Source of the DNA: Bigelowiella natans CCMP2755
Lineage: Eukaryota; Cercozoa; Chlorarachniophyceae
Direction: 5' to 3'
Length of the DNA: 40,000 bases
Assembly: GCA_000320545.1 (NCBI GenBank)
Contig: ADNK01003456.1
Span: 1 to 40,000, forward strand
A program made the translations under genes and the position numbers. Shown here piece by piece: positions 1 to 13,534 of the stretch (position 1 is its first letter; the number at the start of each line of letters is the position of its first letter). The notes under the pieces were generated by a model that saw nothing but the letters and a program-made list of their open reading frames with translations, had not been told where the DNA came from and did no database searches.

Positions 1-412
1 GAGGGCACAGACACACGCACATACAAACGGAATATGTATATATATTATATTATATTATATTATATCTTATGTACGTAGTGTAGGCGTGTGTGTATGTGTG
101 TGTGTGTGTGAAATTATATCAATCACCTGCTGTGTCATAAAGATGTCCCTTTGATTGCAGGACCTATCTTCAATGCATCTGGATTGTACTGTGGCTGTTG
201 GGAGAGGTATGGGCACAACCCAAGGACAAGAGAGAGCAATCTTTTTCATGTACACCGAAAGATAAGGGACAGTGGAATTTATCCTTTAGAGCAATCTACA
301 TGTTAAAATATGTTTATGAGTGGCTCATGAAAAGCTGAGCCATCTACATTAACATGCACACTCACACACATACACACACACACACACACATACAAATACA
401 TACATACATACA

Positions 413-459
<47 letters not shown>

Positions 460-640
460 CATGTTGTTTTTGACATTGCCAGATTTTCTTTCTGTGCGCA
501 TCCCGCAAAAAAGAGGTACAACGAGCAATACTTAACTCCTTCGATTTTCTAGTATCCTTCCCTTCAAAGCCTAAGTGCACACTTCATAAAGTCACAAGTA
601 CCTACGGTATGCGGTGTGCATATGTGATGTCTTGAGGGAC
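1..640. repeat. Microsatellite-rich non-coding stretch
   Basis: Contains TA-rich tracts near 37-65, a TG run near 87-110, a CA run near 361-390 and a (TA)n run at about 418-454. Open frames here are short and made of repeat translation such as alternating Tyr-Ile or Val-Cys. I see no convincing splice-linked exon, RNA gene or promoter. Confidence 0.8.
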
Positions 641-2445
641 ACGCCATTGAGGGTCACTATTTAATGATGTGAATGTGCAGTCGGAAGCAGCTCCCTAACT
701 ACCCAGCAACACGCTTAATTTGTGCAAGTGTTTTATACACATGCATGCACATGCACATATTGTCCACAATGATTGCATTCACACAGGAAAAAGTCAGAAT
801 AGAAGGCACCCAGGAAAAGGTCGGACGCGTTGCAAACCTCGCCCTCTGAGGATGGAATGGGAGACACTTCAGGACATGCAGAATGCCCTCTCCCTGCATT
901 AGCTTGCTAGCTGATGATGGATAAATGACATCGACGCTGTGTTGTGATCTAAACCTCCTCAGCTTGTGCATCTGCTCAACAGATGGACACATTGCAGATG
1001 ATTATGATTGTGAAGACGGTAAAGCACCTGGCATTGATCATTGCTTCAAAATCCACACACTGTGCTTGTTGCACATCGAGACATGCCTACGTTCATCCGT
1101 GCATGCTGCGCTGTAGCGTTGCACTTCAACCGGCGCCATTTGCATGAAACATGGAAGCAGCAGCATTCGACTGGGTCCTCTACCACAGTGATGGATGTGA
1201 ACGATAAATTCTCTCTACTTTCATTCTAATCCTACGCTATTGAAGCCGCCATTCAGAGCAGTATGCATCATTGTTTGGATGATAGACACAGCAATGTGGC
1301 ATGTGCAATGCACATGTGTGAGCCAGGCATGAATCCAAGTTTCTTCAAATGCATGGCCTTTGTTCCCTCTTGGCACCAGTTTGTTTTGAAGCTAGATGTA
1401 GCGTTCCGCATGATCGTTTTGCTGTGTGTGTTCAATTTCTTTTTCAGTGTCTGGCTTGTAGCATGTGTTGCAGGGTGTTCCGCTTCAAGCAATTTGGTTG
1501 TGATCAAACTGAGTCGGCGGCACAAGGACACTCTGTTCCATGACCTAGTTGTGTCATGCCATTTGTGTTCTAGCAAAGTTTCAACATGGCATCCGAAGGA
1601 GCTCCAATTGAGCACTTCTTCTTCCACCACGTGACCGTTGCCATCATTTTTGTCCACCCATGCATTGGTGCGCAACCATGCTTTGGTGCATTGAACTTGT
1701 GTGAGATGACGTGGTGGTGATGTTGTCGCTAGCACAAATTGCCAAAGTGTCATGATGTCGGGAGGCAGGGTTGGGGACGTGCAAAGTTCAAGTGCCAGTG
1801 CTGTCCAGTGTGGGTGCAATGGATTTCGGCGCAATCCCGCCAGCGTCGACACGAGTTTGTGTTGCGTCATCATTGATGTTTCCAACAGTCTGGCAGTGTG
1901 CGCGACACGAAGACGTCCGATTGACAACGAGGCAGTGTGATGGCTGTTTGCAAGTGGAGGTTTCAGTTCAGCAGGATGTGGATTTGGGCACAGCGGCATG
2001 CAAACACCCGTGTTCCTTGCAGTCTGCGTGATCGTGCGCACTTTGTTGCCAAAGTGCATTCGCAGTCTGTTTCAGTTTCAAACGACGAAAATGAGGCGCC
2101 ATTGGGGCATGCATCGTGCTGACGCAACGCGCCACCGGATGCAACGTGTTTGCGGATTGTGAGAGTGGCTTGTGACCATGCAATTGCGCAGCAAGATTTT
2201 CCTCCACCACATCTAGATGTCATCAACTCTCGCATTGCAAGTGCCCTTCCAGCCTTGCATCACATTGAAATCATTCGCTTCATTCAAACAAGTCGACGAT
2301 TGATGAAAACACAATGAGAAACTGCTAACTGAAGCTGACAGGAAGCATGCCGGACCATGAGCACAGCATGCTGATTTGAATGTCAAGCATCACTTGATTG
2401 ATGCCTTCTGACATTGTTTGCTCGAACACAATCTTCGCAAACAAT
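640..2445. other. Compositional island A, unassigned
   Basis: Nearly free of microsatellites, visibly richer in GC, and full of TGCA/GCAT words, unlike the DNA on both sides. It holds the longest uninterrupted frame of the window (minus strand, 1268-2059, 263 codons). That translation is rich in His, Thr, Leu and Ser and shows no domain, signal peptide or membrane pattern I know. Overlapping frames are open on the plus strand too (1263-1634), as expected in stop-poor DNA. It ends next to the last exon of the large minus-strand gene. It could be a decayed repeat or mobile element, or an unrecognised gene. The boundaries are by eye. Confidence 0.5.
1268..2059 (-). CDS. Long open frame in island A, doubtful
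   Basis: A 263-codon frame starting at ATG. I do not recognise the product. The residue mix (many His, Thr, Leu, Ser and Cys, no heptad or membrane pattern, no catalytic motif) looks more like translated non-coding DNA of higher GC than like a protein. No neighbouring frame connects to it by obvious splice sites. It is listed only because it is the longest single open frame in the window. Confidence 0.12.
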   Translation of the reverse strand: MHFGNKVRTITQTARNTGVCMPLCPNPHPAELKPPLANSHHTASLSIGRLRVAHTARLLETSMMTQHKLVSTLAGLRRNPLHPHWTALALELCTSPTLPPDIMTLWQFVLATTSPPRHLTQVQCTKAWLRTNAWVDKNDGNGHVVEEEVLNWSSFGCHVETLLEHKWHDTTRSWNRVSLCRRLSLITTKLLEAEHPATHATSQTLKKKLNTHSKTIMRNATSSFKTNWCQEGTKAMHLKKLGFMPGSHMCIAHATLLCLSSKQ

Positions 2446-2448
2446 TGA

Positions 2449-4170
2449 TCAGCCAGCATGCCTCATTGTCCATCTTCCAATTAGAAAACTGTTGAAATCT
2501 CTCTCGTCCTGTGTTGTGAAAGAGTCAAATTGTTTGCTCAACAAAATTCCAGTTAGTTAGTTCGTGCTCTCATTTCATAGTGTTACCTGTATTGTCGTTT
2601 GCGGGCACTTGTCACCAAGACTTAAAACCTTTGCTTGAACCAGCTTGACATGTTTCTCCAATTCGTGCCGATGTGGCCTCAGGAACGCTTTTGCACCGCT
2701 ACATGAAGAAAAGAAGATCATGATTAATCACAGAGTTTGCAAGGTCACCATGACAACAAAAAGTTGCTCATTACTCTCAAGGGCAATAGCAACAATAGAA
2801 TTTGATTTGTAGCGGAGAAGAAATCATGTCACCAGCATTGAATATCATGCTCTTAGTTGTCTCTTTGATATTACAGTAGAAATGTCTCTGCATCAATCTC
2901 GGAACCTGTGAATACCTGATAGAAAAAAATAATATTGCTCATGGGAGAACACATTGAAATGTTCATTTGGTGTCCAAACATGAAGTTGCAGATAGTTTTA
3001 CGTTGGTCTCTGCAGGAAGTGAACATAGGACTCGCAAGGAACGCCACATATCCTTCCTTTTTGCTTCTCCGCTCTAGGTACATGTTATTTGCATTTAAGT
3101 ATTGTATCGTTAGCTTATGCACAGTTGCAAATTATACAGTAAAGGAAATTGGCAAGTATACACTCAATATCATACGATAAAGCTAAGCATTTACAAACGC
3201 TTAATATAATTTCTTGTTTATGAAATACTATCATCACCACCACCTCAACAGATAAGTATGTATTATTGATTAAAACATAGGCCAAACCGAACGGCCGAGC
3301 CCCATCGTGTGTAGCGCATCGCCAGTGAAAACTATGATATAAATCACCACATATAGATGGCGATCCAGTAAAAAAGTAATCTCAAACGATTCAGAACTTC
3401 TCGATGATATGAGTATACGTTTCTGCATATTTCACTTAAAACCTTAAAACCCCTCATACTTTTTCTCACAAGAATCTCTAGGATATTTCTTCAGTGTGGC
3501 ATTAGCATGCACTTATCTGCCTCAACACTACCGATTATCAATCTTAGGTACTAATTTAAAAAACAAAACGCTATTTGATGGTCATAATATTCTTCTTTCT
3601 TATATTCTGTTCTATGTACTTTGTGGGGACCAATGTCTTTCTTTTTTACAGAGTGATTTTAATAATATTCAATTGATAAACAAGAAATGTACTACTACAT
3701 TTATTATTACTAGCATTACCTATGTTCTTAGCTGGGATCCAAAAAGCTACATGGTCCCTAGTATGACCGGGTACTCCAATTACATAAATCTGATTGGTGT
3801 GGGTATCATCCATAAACATTATGAAAAAGCTTAGGCAGATAATACAACAAAGCAATATGTGTAGAACATCGTCAATGTCATGTATTGGTAATAAAGTACA
3901 ACAACACGGAGAGGTAATAGCAGTACCTTGAGTGAGGTTGAGACGCTGCTGTCGAGCTTATTACTTCCATGATGATCCTCTTCATCATTTTCATAATTAA
4001 TACCCAACTTATTGTGATCTACTGCCGGGCAAGCTGAAGCAATGTTAATGATGTCTCCGTTCGTCACATATTGATCATATTGGTACTGCTTCTGTTTTTC
4101 CACAAATGCCTTCAAATGAAAAACAAAAAACATATACTAAAAATACGAAAACGATTGCACAATGTATATG

Positions 4171-4205
<35 letters not shown>

Positions 4206-4267
4206 AAATTCGTCATCCATATTGGTCATAAGTAATGGTGGTACACATATACACACAAACACACAAA

Positions 4268-4309
<42 letters not shown>

Positions 4310-4591
4310 CTAGTTCGAGTAATATTTACTTTGGTAGCAGTCACAAATGTTAAACATAGAACTAACCTCCTTGTCATCTGGATGGAAGGGAAATTTTGCC
4401 CATTCCTACGTTAGCAATATATTACTTGTTGTTTATACAGCAGGTAGAAATTAAATCAAAGTTGTTCAATTTATTACAAAAAGTGCAGCAACCACAGTAG
4501 TATAAAACCTTAAATGAGCTTGAATTCATATCTTTCACATTTATTCCCTTTAATTTGATACACACGATCATTATATGAGAGTTTTTGAGAT

Positions 4592-4642
<51 letters not shown>

Positions 4643-5599
4643 CTCTTCAAGTTTATTATAATAAATAAATGGCATAACCCGCCGAGCGAAATGTAATATT
4701 GTTCTCACCAACCTCAGCTAAGAATCTGTCAACAACGTCTTCTTCCTATTTGGTAAAATAACAATTAATAAGTATAATAATAATAATAATCATAATGAAA
4801 ATAATAATGATGATACTTCTTCATGTGTGACCACTAACAGCAATTAATGAATCGGACAAATGAATAAATACCAAAGGCGGAGGCCAAAAAGTCGGTGGTG
4901 ACTCAGATGTTCGGTTTTTGTTAAAGTATTCCATCGTCAACTTCATCCTTTTTTAGAAGTCCAAAGTACATAAATTAGCAATAATGCAAAAATCCTTGAT
5001 GTTGTACATTTCGTGAGATATTATAGTATAAATTTAGTTAAAGCATAATTTTTCCATTCAGGAAATAGACTAATTAAAACAACCTGAATGGCTGGTAATT
5101 CGCCGTTGCAACATGATTTATTTCGTCAAGAGTTTCCTGTGAAAAAATACGATACATAATACATAATATCATTTATTAACATAGAAGTTACTCTTTACGG
5201 GTACGAAAAGCAAAATAAATTGTTACTTGTACCTGTGTTACTAATCCCTTAGGAATCCTAACTCTCTTGGCAAACAAAGGCCTGAAAGCGTATCAAAATC
5301 AAAGAACAATCTTCTTTCACTTTTGCGGTGATATTCACCCCCCAAATATCTTAATGTTGGCATAACATATGCTGCAAATATTATGTTAGTAATTGTTTCG
5401 CTACTCACTCAACGCAAGGTGTATTATTATCATTCTGCCAAGAAATATCATCCGGAGAGCTTGGCTAAACATTTACAAATAAACGTAATATGCGCAGACA
5501 AGAATGACAAGATGATGTAAATAAATACCTTTTGATTATCGAGGCACGTGTACATGAAACATGTTTAATAGATGTACGCAAATTTTTAATGTCACAAGG

Positions 5600-5639
<40 letters not shown>

Positions 5640-6727
5640 AGGCTATAATAGTAGTAACAAATATAATAATAACAATATTAATGATAATAATAAACTAAAA
5701 GGCACCTCATCGGATAAATCCATTTCTAATGCTCTTGTCCATGATGATGATTCCATGGGATTTGACTGCACATGAATGGTAATCTCTTCTTCTTTACCAT
5801 TTTCATCATTTTCCATTAATGATGATGACGATGATGACGATGATGATAAGGATTTATTGCACGTCGTTTCCTCCTCCTCCTTCTTCTTCTTCTTCATCTT
5901 TGCAATGTGAGCTGCTTGGAATGGATCTCCAGAGTCCACTGGTCCTAAATACACGATGTTTCGAAAACAGAGAGAGAAAGAGAGACAGAGACAGAGAGAG
6001 AGAGATGAGACGTGGAGCAGTTAGTGAGATAATTAAGAAATACAGAAAATAGAGAACATACTTATATTATAATTAGTAGACTAAGAAGTCTGAGATATTA
6101 TTTGTAACGTCGATGACTCTGATGAAGACGACGATGATGACGTGTATGTACTGGTAGAAAATAAGTAGCAATAAAATATAAAGACAATTATGCACAAAAG
6201 AAAGAACGCAGCGAAGGAAAAAACTCCCTGGATTATATTCTTATCTCCTTATAGACCACGATTATATATTCTCCCTGCTGCTGCCTTGAACATGCTACAT
6301 CATCGTATATTTGGTTTTCTCTTGAAGTATTATCATAAATCACGATCATATGGTGAAATACCAATGATCAGCGGTTCAAATATGGTTGATTTCTTCATTC
6401 CTTCTCCTTTTCGTTTTCCTCTTTGCCCCTCCCGTATTTCATTCGGTTGATGATATTGCTGCGTCTCTTGGTGCTCTAGTTGTTTCCTTCGAGGGGAGGT
6501 AGTATACATCAGCTTTAATGCCCTTGCACCGTCAGAGCGGTGATGATGGGTTATTAGGATCAAATCGATCTGAAGTGTGATAAAATGAATAAGTAAATGC
6601 AACGTGCATTATACGAGAGCCGCCCCGTCTCATATTGTTTTAGAATAACACACAACAATTTACCACAAATTCTAATAAAATTTAATAACACAGAGAATGT
6701 GAAGGTGGTAAAAAAAATTGACTGATG

Positions 6728-6762
<35 letters not shown>

Positions 6763-6880
6763 AATAGAATATTAATTCTTTTTGTGTTCAGATTGTGATT
6801 GCTGTTCATATCATTTTCAAAATAATGATATATTAATTTTATGAAATAAAACAATGTACATACAAATTAATAAATAATGC

Positions 6881-6916
<36 letters not shown>

Positions 6917-8335
6917 TTTCTATATATATTATAATGTTTATGCACTGATATGTATGTGCGCACGTGTTCGATTTCATGACTGGATAAAGCACGACGCATT
7001 GTCTCCGCGTCGTCAGGAGGATCAATCACTAAGTAGCAACCGGATAGAGAACAGCAGTGTAATAATTTATTATTTTACATAATCAGGAAGAAGAATAAGA
7101 AGAGATCAGAAAAGAAGAAAGCTAACATCATCAACCAACATCGTCGTTATCATAATGATAATCATACATCATATGAAAAACCATTATGTACGTCATAAAT
7201 GATGATGATGATGATGATGATGATGATAATGATGATAATGACCTACAACAAGTCCTGATCTATCATCGTGGTAGATCCATGAGCAAAGCTAATTAATTGA
7301 TTGATTGATTGTGCTATGCAGGTATTAAATATCTGTGAAAAAAAAACGCGCGCGCGCGCGCGCGCACACACACACACAAACACACACACACACAAATCTA
7401 CAAATGAATAAACAAGTATATACCTCATCCCAAAATAATTACAAAATATTCTGCAGTGTATTGTTAAAGCATCAATGGAACTACTACTACAAATGGTATT
7501 GCTAAGAAATTTTCCCTTATCACTGGACTACCATTACCCCTACTACTACTAGATAGAGATTACATAGTTATCCTCATATCTAATCTCTATCACTATCATT
7601 ATTATTGTCACTATTTCTTCTCATCATCTCTAATCTCTTTTACTACTATTGTTGTCGCCTCCTTCTACTACCACCACTACTACTACTACTACTACTATAT
7701 ATTGCACGCGGTAACCAACTACTACTTCCCTAAACTTCGTACCTACCTCAGGATCTTGAAAATTTCTTTTGTCAAAGGAGATGATAGATCTCTTAGCCAC
7801 TAAGAGCGAATGAAATGACATACCAACCAGCAGATTGTTGTTACAACCAGTTGTTGTTGTTGTTGTTGTTGTTGTTGTTATGGGGCATGACGGTGTTTCC
7901 TTAAACACACGCATTTGCATAAATAAATGCATAACGCACAGTATCTTATAAACATGTATATTGATTCCAAATGATGAAATATCTCCTCCCTTTCTTTCTC
8001 GATATGACAAACACCACTATACTACACAAAAATGATGTTTTTATTATTACATTTTGAGATTCTATTACTGTTTTTTGTATTATGCAGTTGGTTGTGATTT
8101 AAGAATACTTTGTGGCGGTTTCATCATCCTCTAGACAGCAGAATAACAATAGCCTCTCTCACGCACCTTCCTCTTCGTAGTCTTCATTATTATTAGCTCC
8201 TCCGCCGTTGCTCGCACCACCAACTTTTGTAGTAGTATCGAAGTAGTCATCTTCAGATCTAGTATCACTGAACTCTCCAAGCTTCATTGCCTGATCAGGA
8301 TATTTAGACAGATAGTATTGCTCAACTCTAACTGC
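2449..8335 (-). other. Metallo-beta-lactamase-like domain region of the large minus-strand gene
   Basis: The exons from 8167-8335 down to 2449-2508 encode the fold. Landmarks in order: SWIYHDDRSG followed by VVVIDPPDD (exons 7243-7288 and 6964-7028), matching the first strands of glyoxalase II-type enzymes; ILITHHHRSDGA (exon 6362-6569) at the place of the usual T-H-x-H-x-D-H; NGDIINIA (exon 3927-4109); GVPGHTRDHVAFW (exon 3720-3789) at the PGHT strand; and VFTGSEID (exon 2875-2915) at the usual F-[ST]-G-D. Between the second and fourth landmarks lies a long insert with Lys/Glu and Ser runs (exon 5706-5944). In known enzymes the Asp of HxHxDH and the Asp of the GD turn bind metal. Here both positions read Ser, so catalysis by the standard mechanism is doubtful. 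Family membership is inferred from motif order, not from a search. Confidence 0.68.
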
Positions 8336-9493
8336 CTGATCAGGACATTTATACACATTTCAATACTACATCAACATCGCTGCCACCCTGTACCTATGAA
8401 TATTGACAATAAGCGTATAATAACTAATCCGGCCAATAAATAGAATATAAGCAAACATGCGTGTATATTATCCTCCCCCTCCTCCTCATCATCTTTTTTT
8501 ATGCTGGCTCTTTCAGATTTTCTACCACCCTTTCAAGTTTATCGCCCAGTAGGTTTCCTTCTTCTTTATTTTCGGTTTCATGCCTTCCTCTTGCACTTCG
8601 CCGATGGGTCAATTTGAACAGTTAATTAATGAATAAATAATAAAAGTTGTACAATTAGTATGTAAAAACATGCAGACAGCCGACTACTTCAGAGGATGAT
8701 TTTCAATCACAAAGTTGCTCTTCTTCCGCAATTATTTAGTTATTTCTCAGATGCACTTTATTTTGTAGATTCCATTTTTTAAAATTATAACAAAATTATT
8801 ATGCTATCATATCTTAAGCATGTGAATGAAATTAAATAGTTCTAATCAGTTCCGCAGTATAGATTCTTAGTTTTACTTTGCGCCTTTCGCTTCTTGCTGC
8901 TGTTGAGATGATTCATCTTTCTCATTTGCTAGAAATCGTGTAAGTCTAATTGATCAAAAACGATTTAAAGATATTGATAATTAATTGTAATATCGTTCTT
9001 TGCCAAAATGGCTCTATCAGACTGACACTTTAGTGTGAGGACAGGATGGATGATTAGATGAGCGCAACTGTATTGTAAATGTGTACTATTACTATTACTA
9101 CTACTACTACTACTACGACTACAAGAACGGATGGTATTCAAATTTTGTGAAGATTGAATATCAACTTTAATGATGAAGAAATTCACTCACTCACCGTTTA
9201 AAATTCATAAGGGTCCCTTTCAGTGGACTTGAAAGACCGCCCTTTACACAGTACACTTGTACTGGCAGTATGCAAGAAAATATATGTAGTAACAGCAATC
9301 TCAATTTTCCTTCTGCTCATAACATAGCCAGTAATCTTTAGTATTCTTTTCCTTGTGATAAGTGTTAATTAGCAATTACCACAAGGAGGCAATAACCCTT
9401 CTTTTCGCTTTGGAAGAAACCTTTTTTATTATGAGTTGAATACAGCAGCAGCAGCACTGTTATCACCCTGCATCCACAACATACAAACCACTA

Positions 9494-9526
<33 letters not shown>

Positions 9527-9818
9527 AACTATCACCACTACTACTCCTAAAATAATGATGATGATGATGAGGATGCTGATAATTCACGATTTCTTTATAC
9601 CATTTTGTCAGCGATCCCCATGGATTGTTCTCTTCCTCAATCCTGCTTTTATCATTGGTATTTTCCTTATATTTTGTCTTTCTTCCATTTTTTATCCTCA
9701 AAATCTCCCCATTTGCGGTATTGCCTGCTTGATCTCTTTCATCGTGGGTCAAATGTTGCTAATAGAAAGTACAAATGATTTAGCACTTATCAATGAATAA
9801 CAAAATTATGAAATATAG

Positions 9819-9900
<82 letters not shown>

Positions 9901-11336
9901 ATAAGTGTATATACAATTTACTTAAGATTTTATTTATTTTAAAGCTGATCTGGATGCTCTACTTGCATGATAAAGGAAAACAAAAGGTATGTAACATTCA
10001 AAATTTTAGATTTATCTAAAGTTTATTCACACTACTACTACAATGTTTCGTACTTGATGATTATAATTACAGGAATTAAAGAAAGAAAAGAACATTATTA
10101 ACTGCGAATTTCGAAGTATTGAATAATGAATGGGTTGTGACATTTTATTCATCTAAAGAATATTCCACTACTTCAGCGCCCTGATCTTCTTCTTCCTCTC
10201 TATTTTCCGCATTTGTTATTATCACCCACAACCATTATTTTTATAATAATAATATCCAATACTTACCTCCAACCGGCAACGACGGAGCAAATTATGTCCC
10301 CAAAATACAGGGGATACAGCCTCAATTCCATTCCAACCCCATCCATCCATCCATCCATCAACCAATTAATCATCACACAACACAGCAACGTATTAGTAAG
10401 TTTAAAGTTGAGTAATCCTACTCAGTTATTATCAATCAACATTTAGATGATGTGAGTAATAATGAATAAGAAATGAATTTGATTGAATTTATAAAGTTCT
10501 GAAAGAGGGCTCCTTTTTCGTATAATTAGTGTATATTTAGAATTGAATATAGAAGAAGACGGAAGGAGAATATGCTATTTTGTGCCTTTTTTCTTCTCTA
10601 CTTTAAGATGACGACATCAATCATCATTTAAATAAAGAACTAGAAACCATCTTGCTCGTTCGAAATACATGAATCCACTCACAAACCGTACGTACGTACA
10701 CACAGGGAATGATCATCACACGTACTAGAAGGATGATCAAACATTATGATTTATTCATTGTTTTGCAGGATGATGACTGATAGTACGTAGTCTTCAATCG
10801 CATCGCCCTCCTCTCCTCCTCCTCGTGCACTTCGGTAAATATCTCTAAGAATATCGTCATGATGGGACGAGGAGGTGTAGTTACTCTCTCCATAGAAAAA
10901 TGATGCCTCGGTGCTTTCAAAATTATCATTGGATTTTGATGATGATAATGATGATGATGATGATGGTGATGATGATGTAATTCTTGGCAGCAACGATGGC
11001 GGCTGTAAGCTGGACGACGAAGAGGAAGTTTGAACTAGCTTCTGCTGCTGCTGCTGCTGCTGCTTCAGGCGACGAATTTGATTTGATTCAGCTTCGTTTT
11101 CTAGTTCTCCCTCCTTCCCCATTACTTTAATTTCTTTGTTACCTACATAAACACCAGTGCTGCTTCCTAGACCACAGCCGTCCTTCTTCTTCTTCTTCTC
11201 TTCATTTTCCATATATTTCCACAAATGACGTTCCAGTGAAGGGGTTAGGAATGCCAAATCCTCCTGATATATTTATGTTACGAAGAAGGAAGATAAAAAA
11301 GAAAGATTTGGCTATTTAAGATGGATGGTGATGATG

Positions 11337-11367
<31 letters not shown>

Positions 11368-12248
11368 ATTCCGACGATGGAGATAAGGGATGATAAACTT
11401 TTGTGAGTGCAACAATCGATAAAAGAAGATATTGTCAATTTGGTATCACAGATATATTTATAATATATTACATTAAGGTATGTTTATCATCATTATTTTA
11501 TGTGTTAATTACCACATATGAATTCAAGTTCAGATGTACTTATAATATGCGGTGGTGATGTAAACTAACTTCATATGTTCAAACTACTACTACAACTACA
11601 ATCACATCATTACTGCATGTTACCTTGTATATATTGACCATTATCATCATCATCATCATCATCATCATCATATGCAGCATTGATATTCTTCCTTTAATTT
11701 TTAAATTATGATGAAGCACATCATCACATGCATTGATAATTGTTAAATTATGATGAGAAGAAGCACCTCCCGAAAATTTTTGCCTGGTTCCCCTGGGAAA
11801 TAGACCTTGAATACAATTAAATAATAACAATTAACTCCAGGCTGGAACTAGACCTTGGAGACAATTAAATAATAACAATAACATTAATGTAGTAAGTAGC
11901 AGTAGTAGCAGTAGTTCTAGTAACAACGACCCAACCACAAAGGAAGAACAAGGAAAACAAGAAGAAGAGATAAAGAGAGGAGGAAGAACATATGAGGCAG
12001 ACTCCGTATCTTGCAACAACATGTTCTTCCTCCCCCCTCCTTCTTCATCATTATACATCATGTTTCAAAGATCACCCACTACCTTAATACTACTATTACT
12101 ATTTTTGAAATACGCTTAGTTTGAAATACGCTTAAGAGAACTTTTTCTTCCATGTTCCCCCCCTTTTTCTTCCTTTCCCTTTTTCACCATGTATTCACTA
12201 TTCTCACCTTCTACGCTTCCCCTCCCCTTCTCCCTTATATTTTCACTG

Positions 12249-12303
<55 letters not shown>

Positions 12304-13497
12304 ACAACAACAACAACTACTACTACTACTACCACCACTAGTTCCTTACAGCACGCCTCTACTACTGTCTAAACCACTCACTTACAGTACACAAAAGCAG
12401 TTACAAGTTGCTACTACCTTGTACCACGCTTGCTGCCTTTTTCTATTACTTCTAAATTCACCATCATCATCATCATCATCATCATCAGATTCTGCATCCT
12501 CCTCCTCCTCCTCCTCTTCTCCATCATATTGTTCTCTGATGCTTCTCTGATGATGGTGATGGCGGTATTGGCGCAGCTTTTGTGCTATTATGCTCTCCTC
12601 CTCCTTTTGATTATTTTGGTCATTTTTCTTCCTAATCGTCGTTGTGGTCGTCATCCAAGATTTTGAGACTTTCCCAATAGCAAAAGGAAAGTTTGATGAT
12701 GATGATGATGATGATGATGATCTCCAAAGTGGGGGATATCCACGCTGCTCTCTGACCGTTGTCGTTGAGGCGTGGTTCATTGATATGTTATCAGATTGAC
12801 ATCATAAATAATAACATAGAAGCAGCAAACAAAGAATAAGAAGATAGTAATGCAGGGGCATCAAAAAAATTATATAAAGAAGATAATCATAAATATGCTT
12901 CTTTCTCACAATTGTAATCATTATCATCTTCATCATATTTATTTCGTGATATTTTTCTTTCTAAGCTTACAAGATAATTGTATTAGAAAATCATTCATTT
13001 ATTCATCAAAATTCTGAGGTTTGATAATATAAGCCATCATCTCTGCGAAACTTATCAAATAGTAGTACTTACTACTCATTAAAGTAGTCTCTTTCTTCAC
13101 CTCAGAAGTAGCAAGAAAAGTTGTTCACAGTCATCTTGCTAAGCTCTCTCTCATTCTCATATGTTGTAAACTATGTAGATGATTTTACTCACCGCCGATC
13201 TCTGAGCACAATTACAGGGTCATTTCGTATAAAACACGGTTGGTGGCTGCATTTCCGTGAGTTGTTTTTCTTGCTCTTATTCGTTTCCTTTTTCTTCTTC
13301 TTATGGATCTCGGGGAATGGAAGGATACCTAATCATCACATTTTTGTTGATGTCTATTTACTATGTCCTCTTATGTGATGCTGTTGCTACTCACTTAATG
13401 ACTGCTGCTGCTACTACTACTACTACTACTACTACTACGATTGTTCCCTCGTGGGAGGAGGCTAAATGGTATAAAAAGTATAATAACGAACAACAGG

Positions 13498-13534
<37 letters not shown>

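Noticed and set aside
10150-10201. Acidic stretch reading EEEEDQGAEVVEYSLDE on the minus strand
   Set aside because: Its only acceptor (AAAATAG) gives the wrong phase. The exon at 10267-10320 joins 9758 directly in frame.
12084-12155. Minus-strand open stretch starting MEEKVLLSVFQTKRI
   Set aside because: No acceptor in the right phase. The exons 12418-12751 and 10787-11263 join in frame without it.
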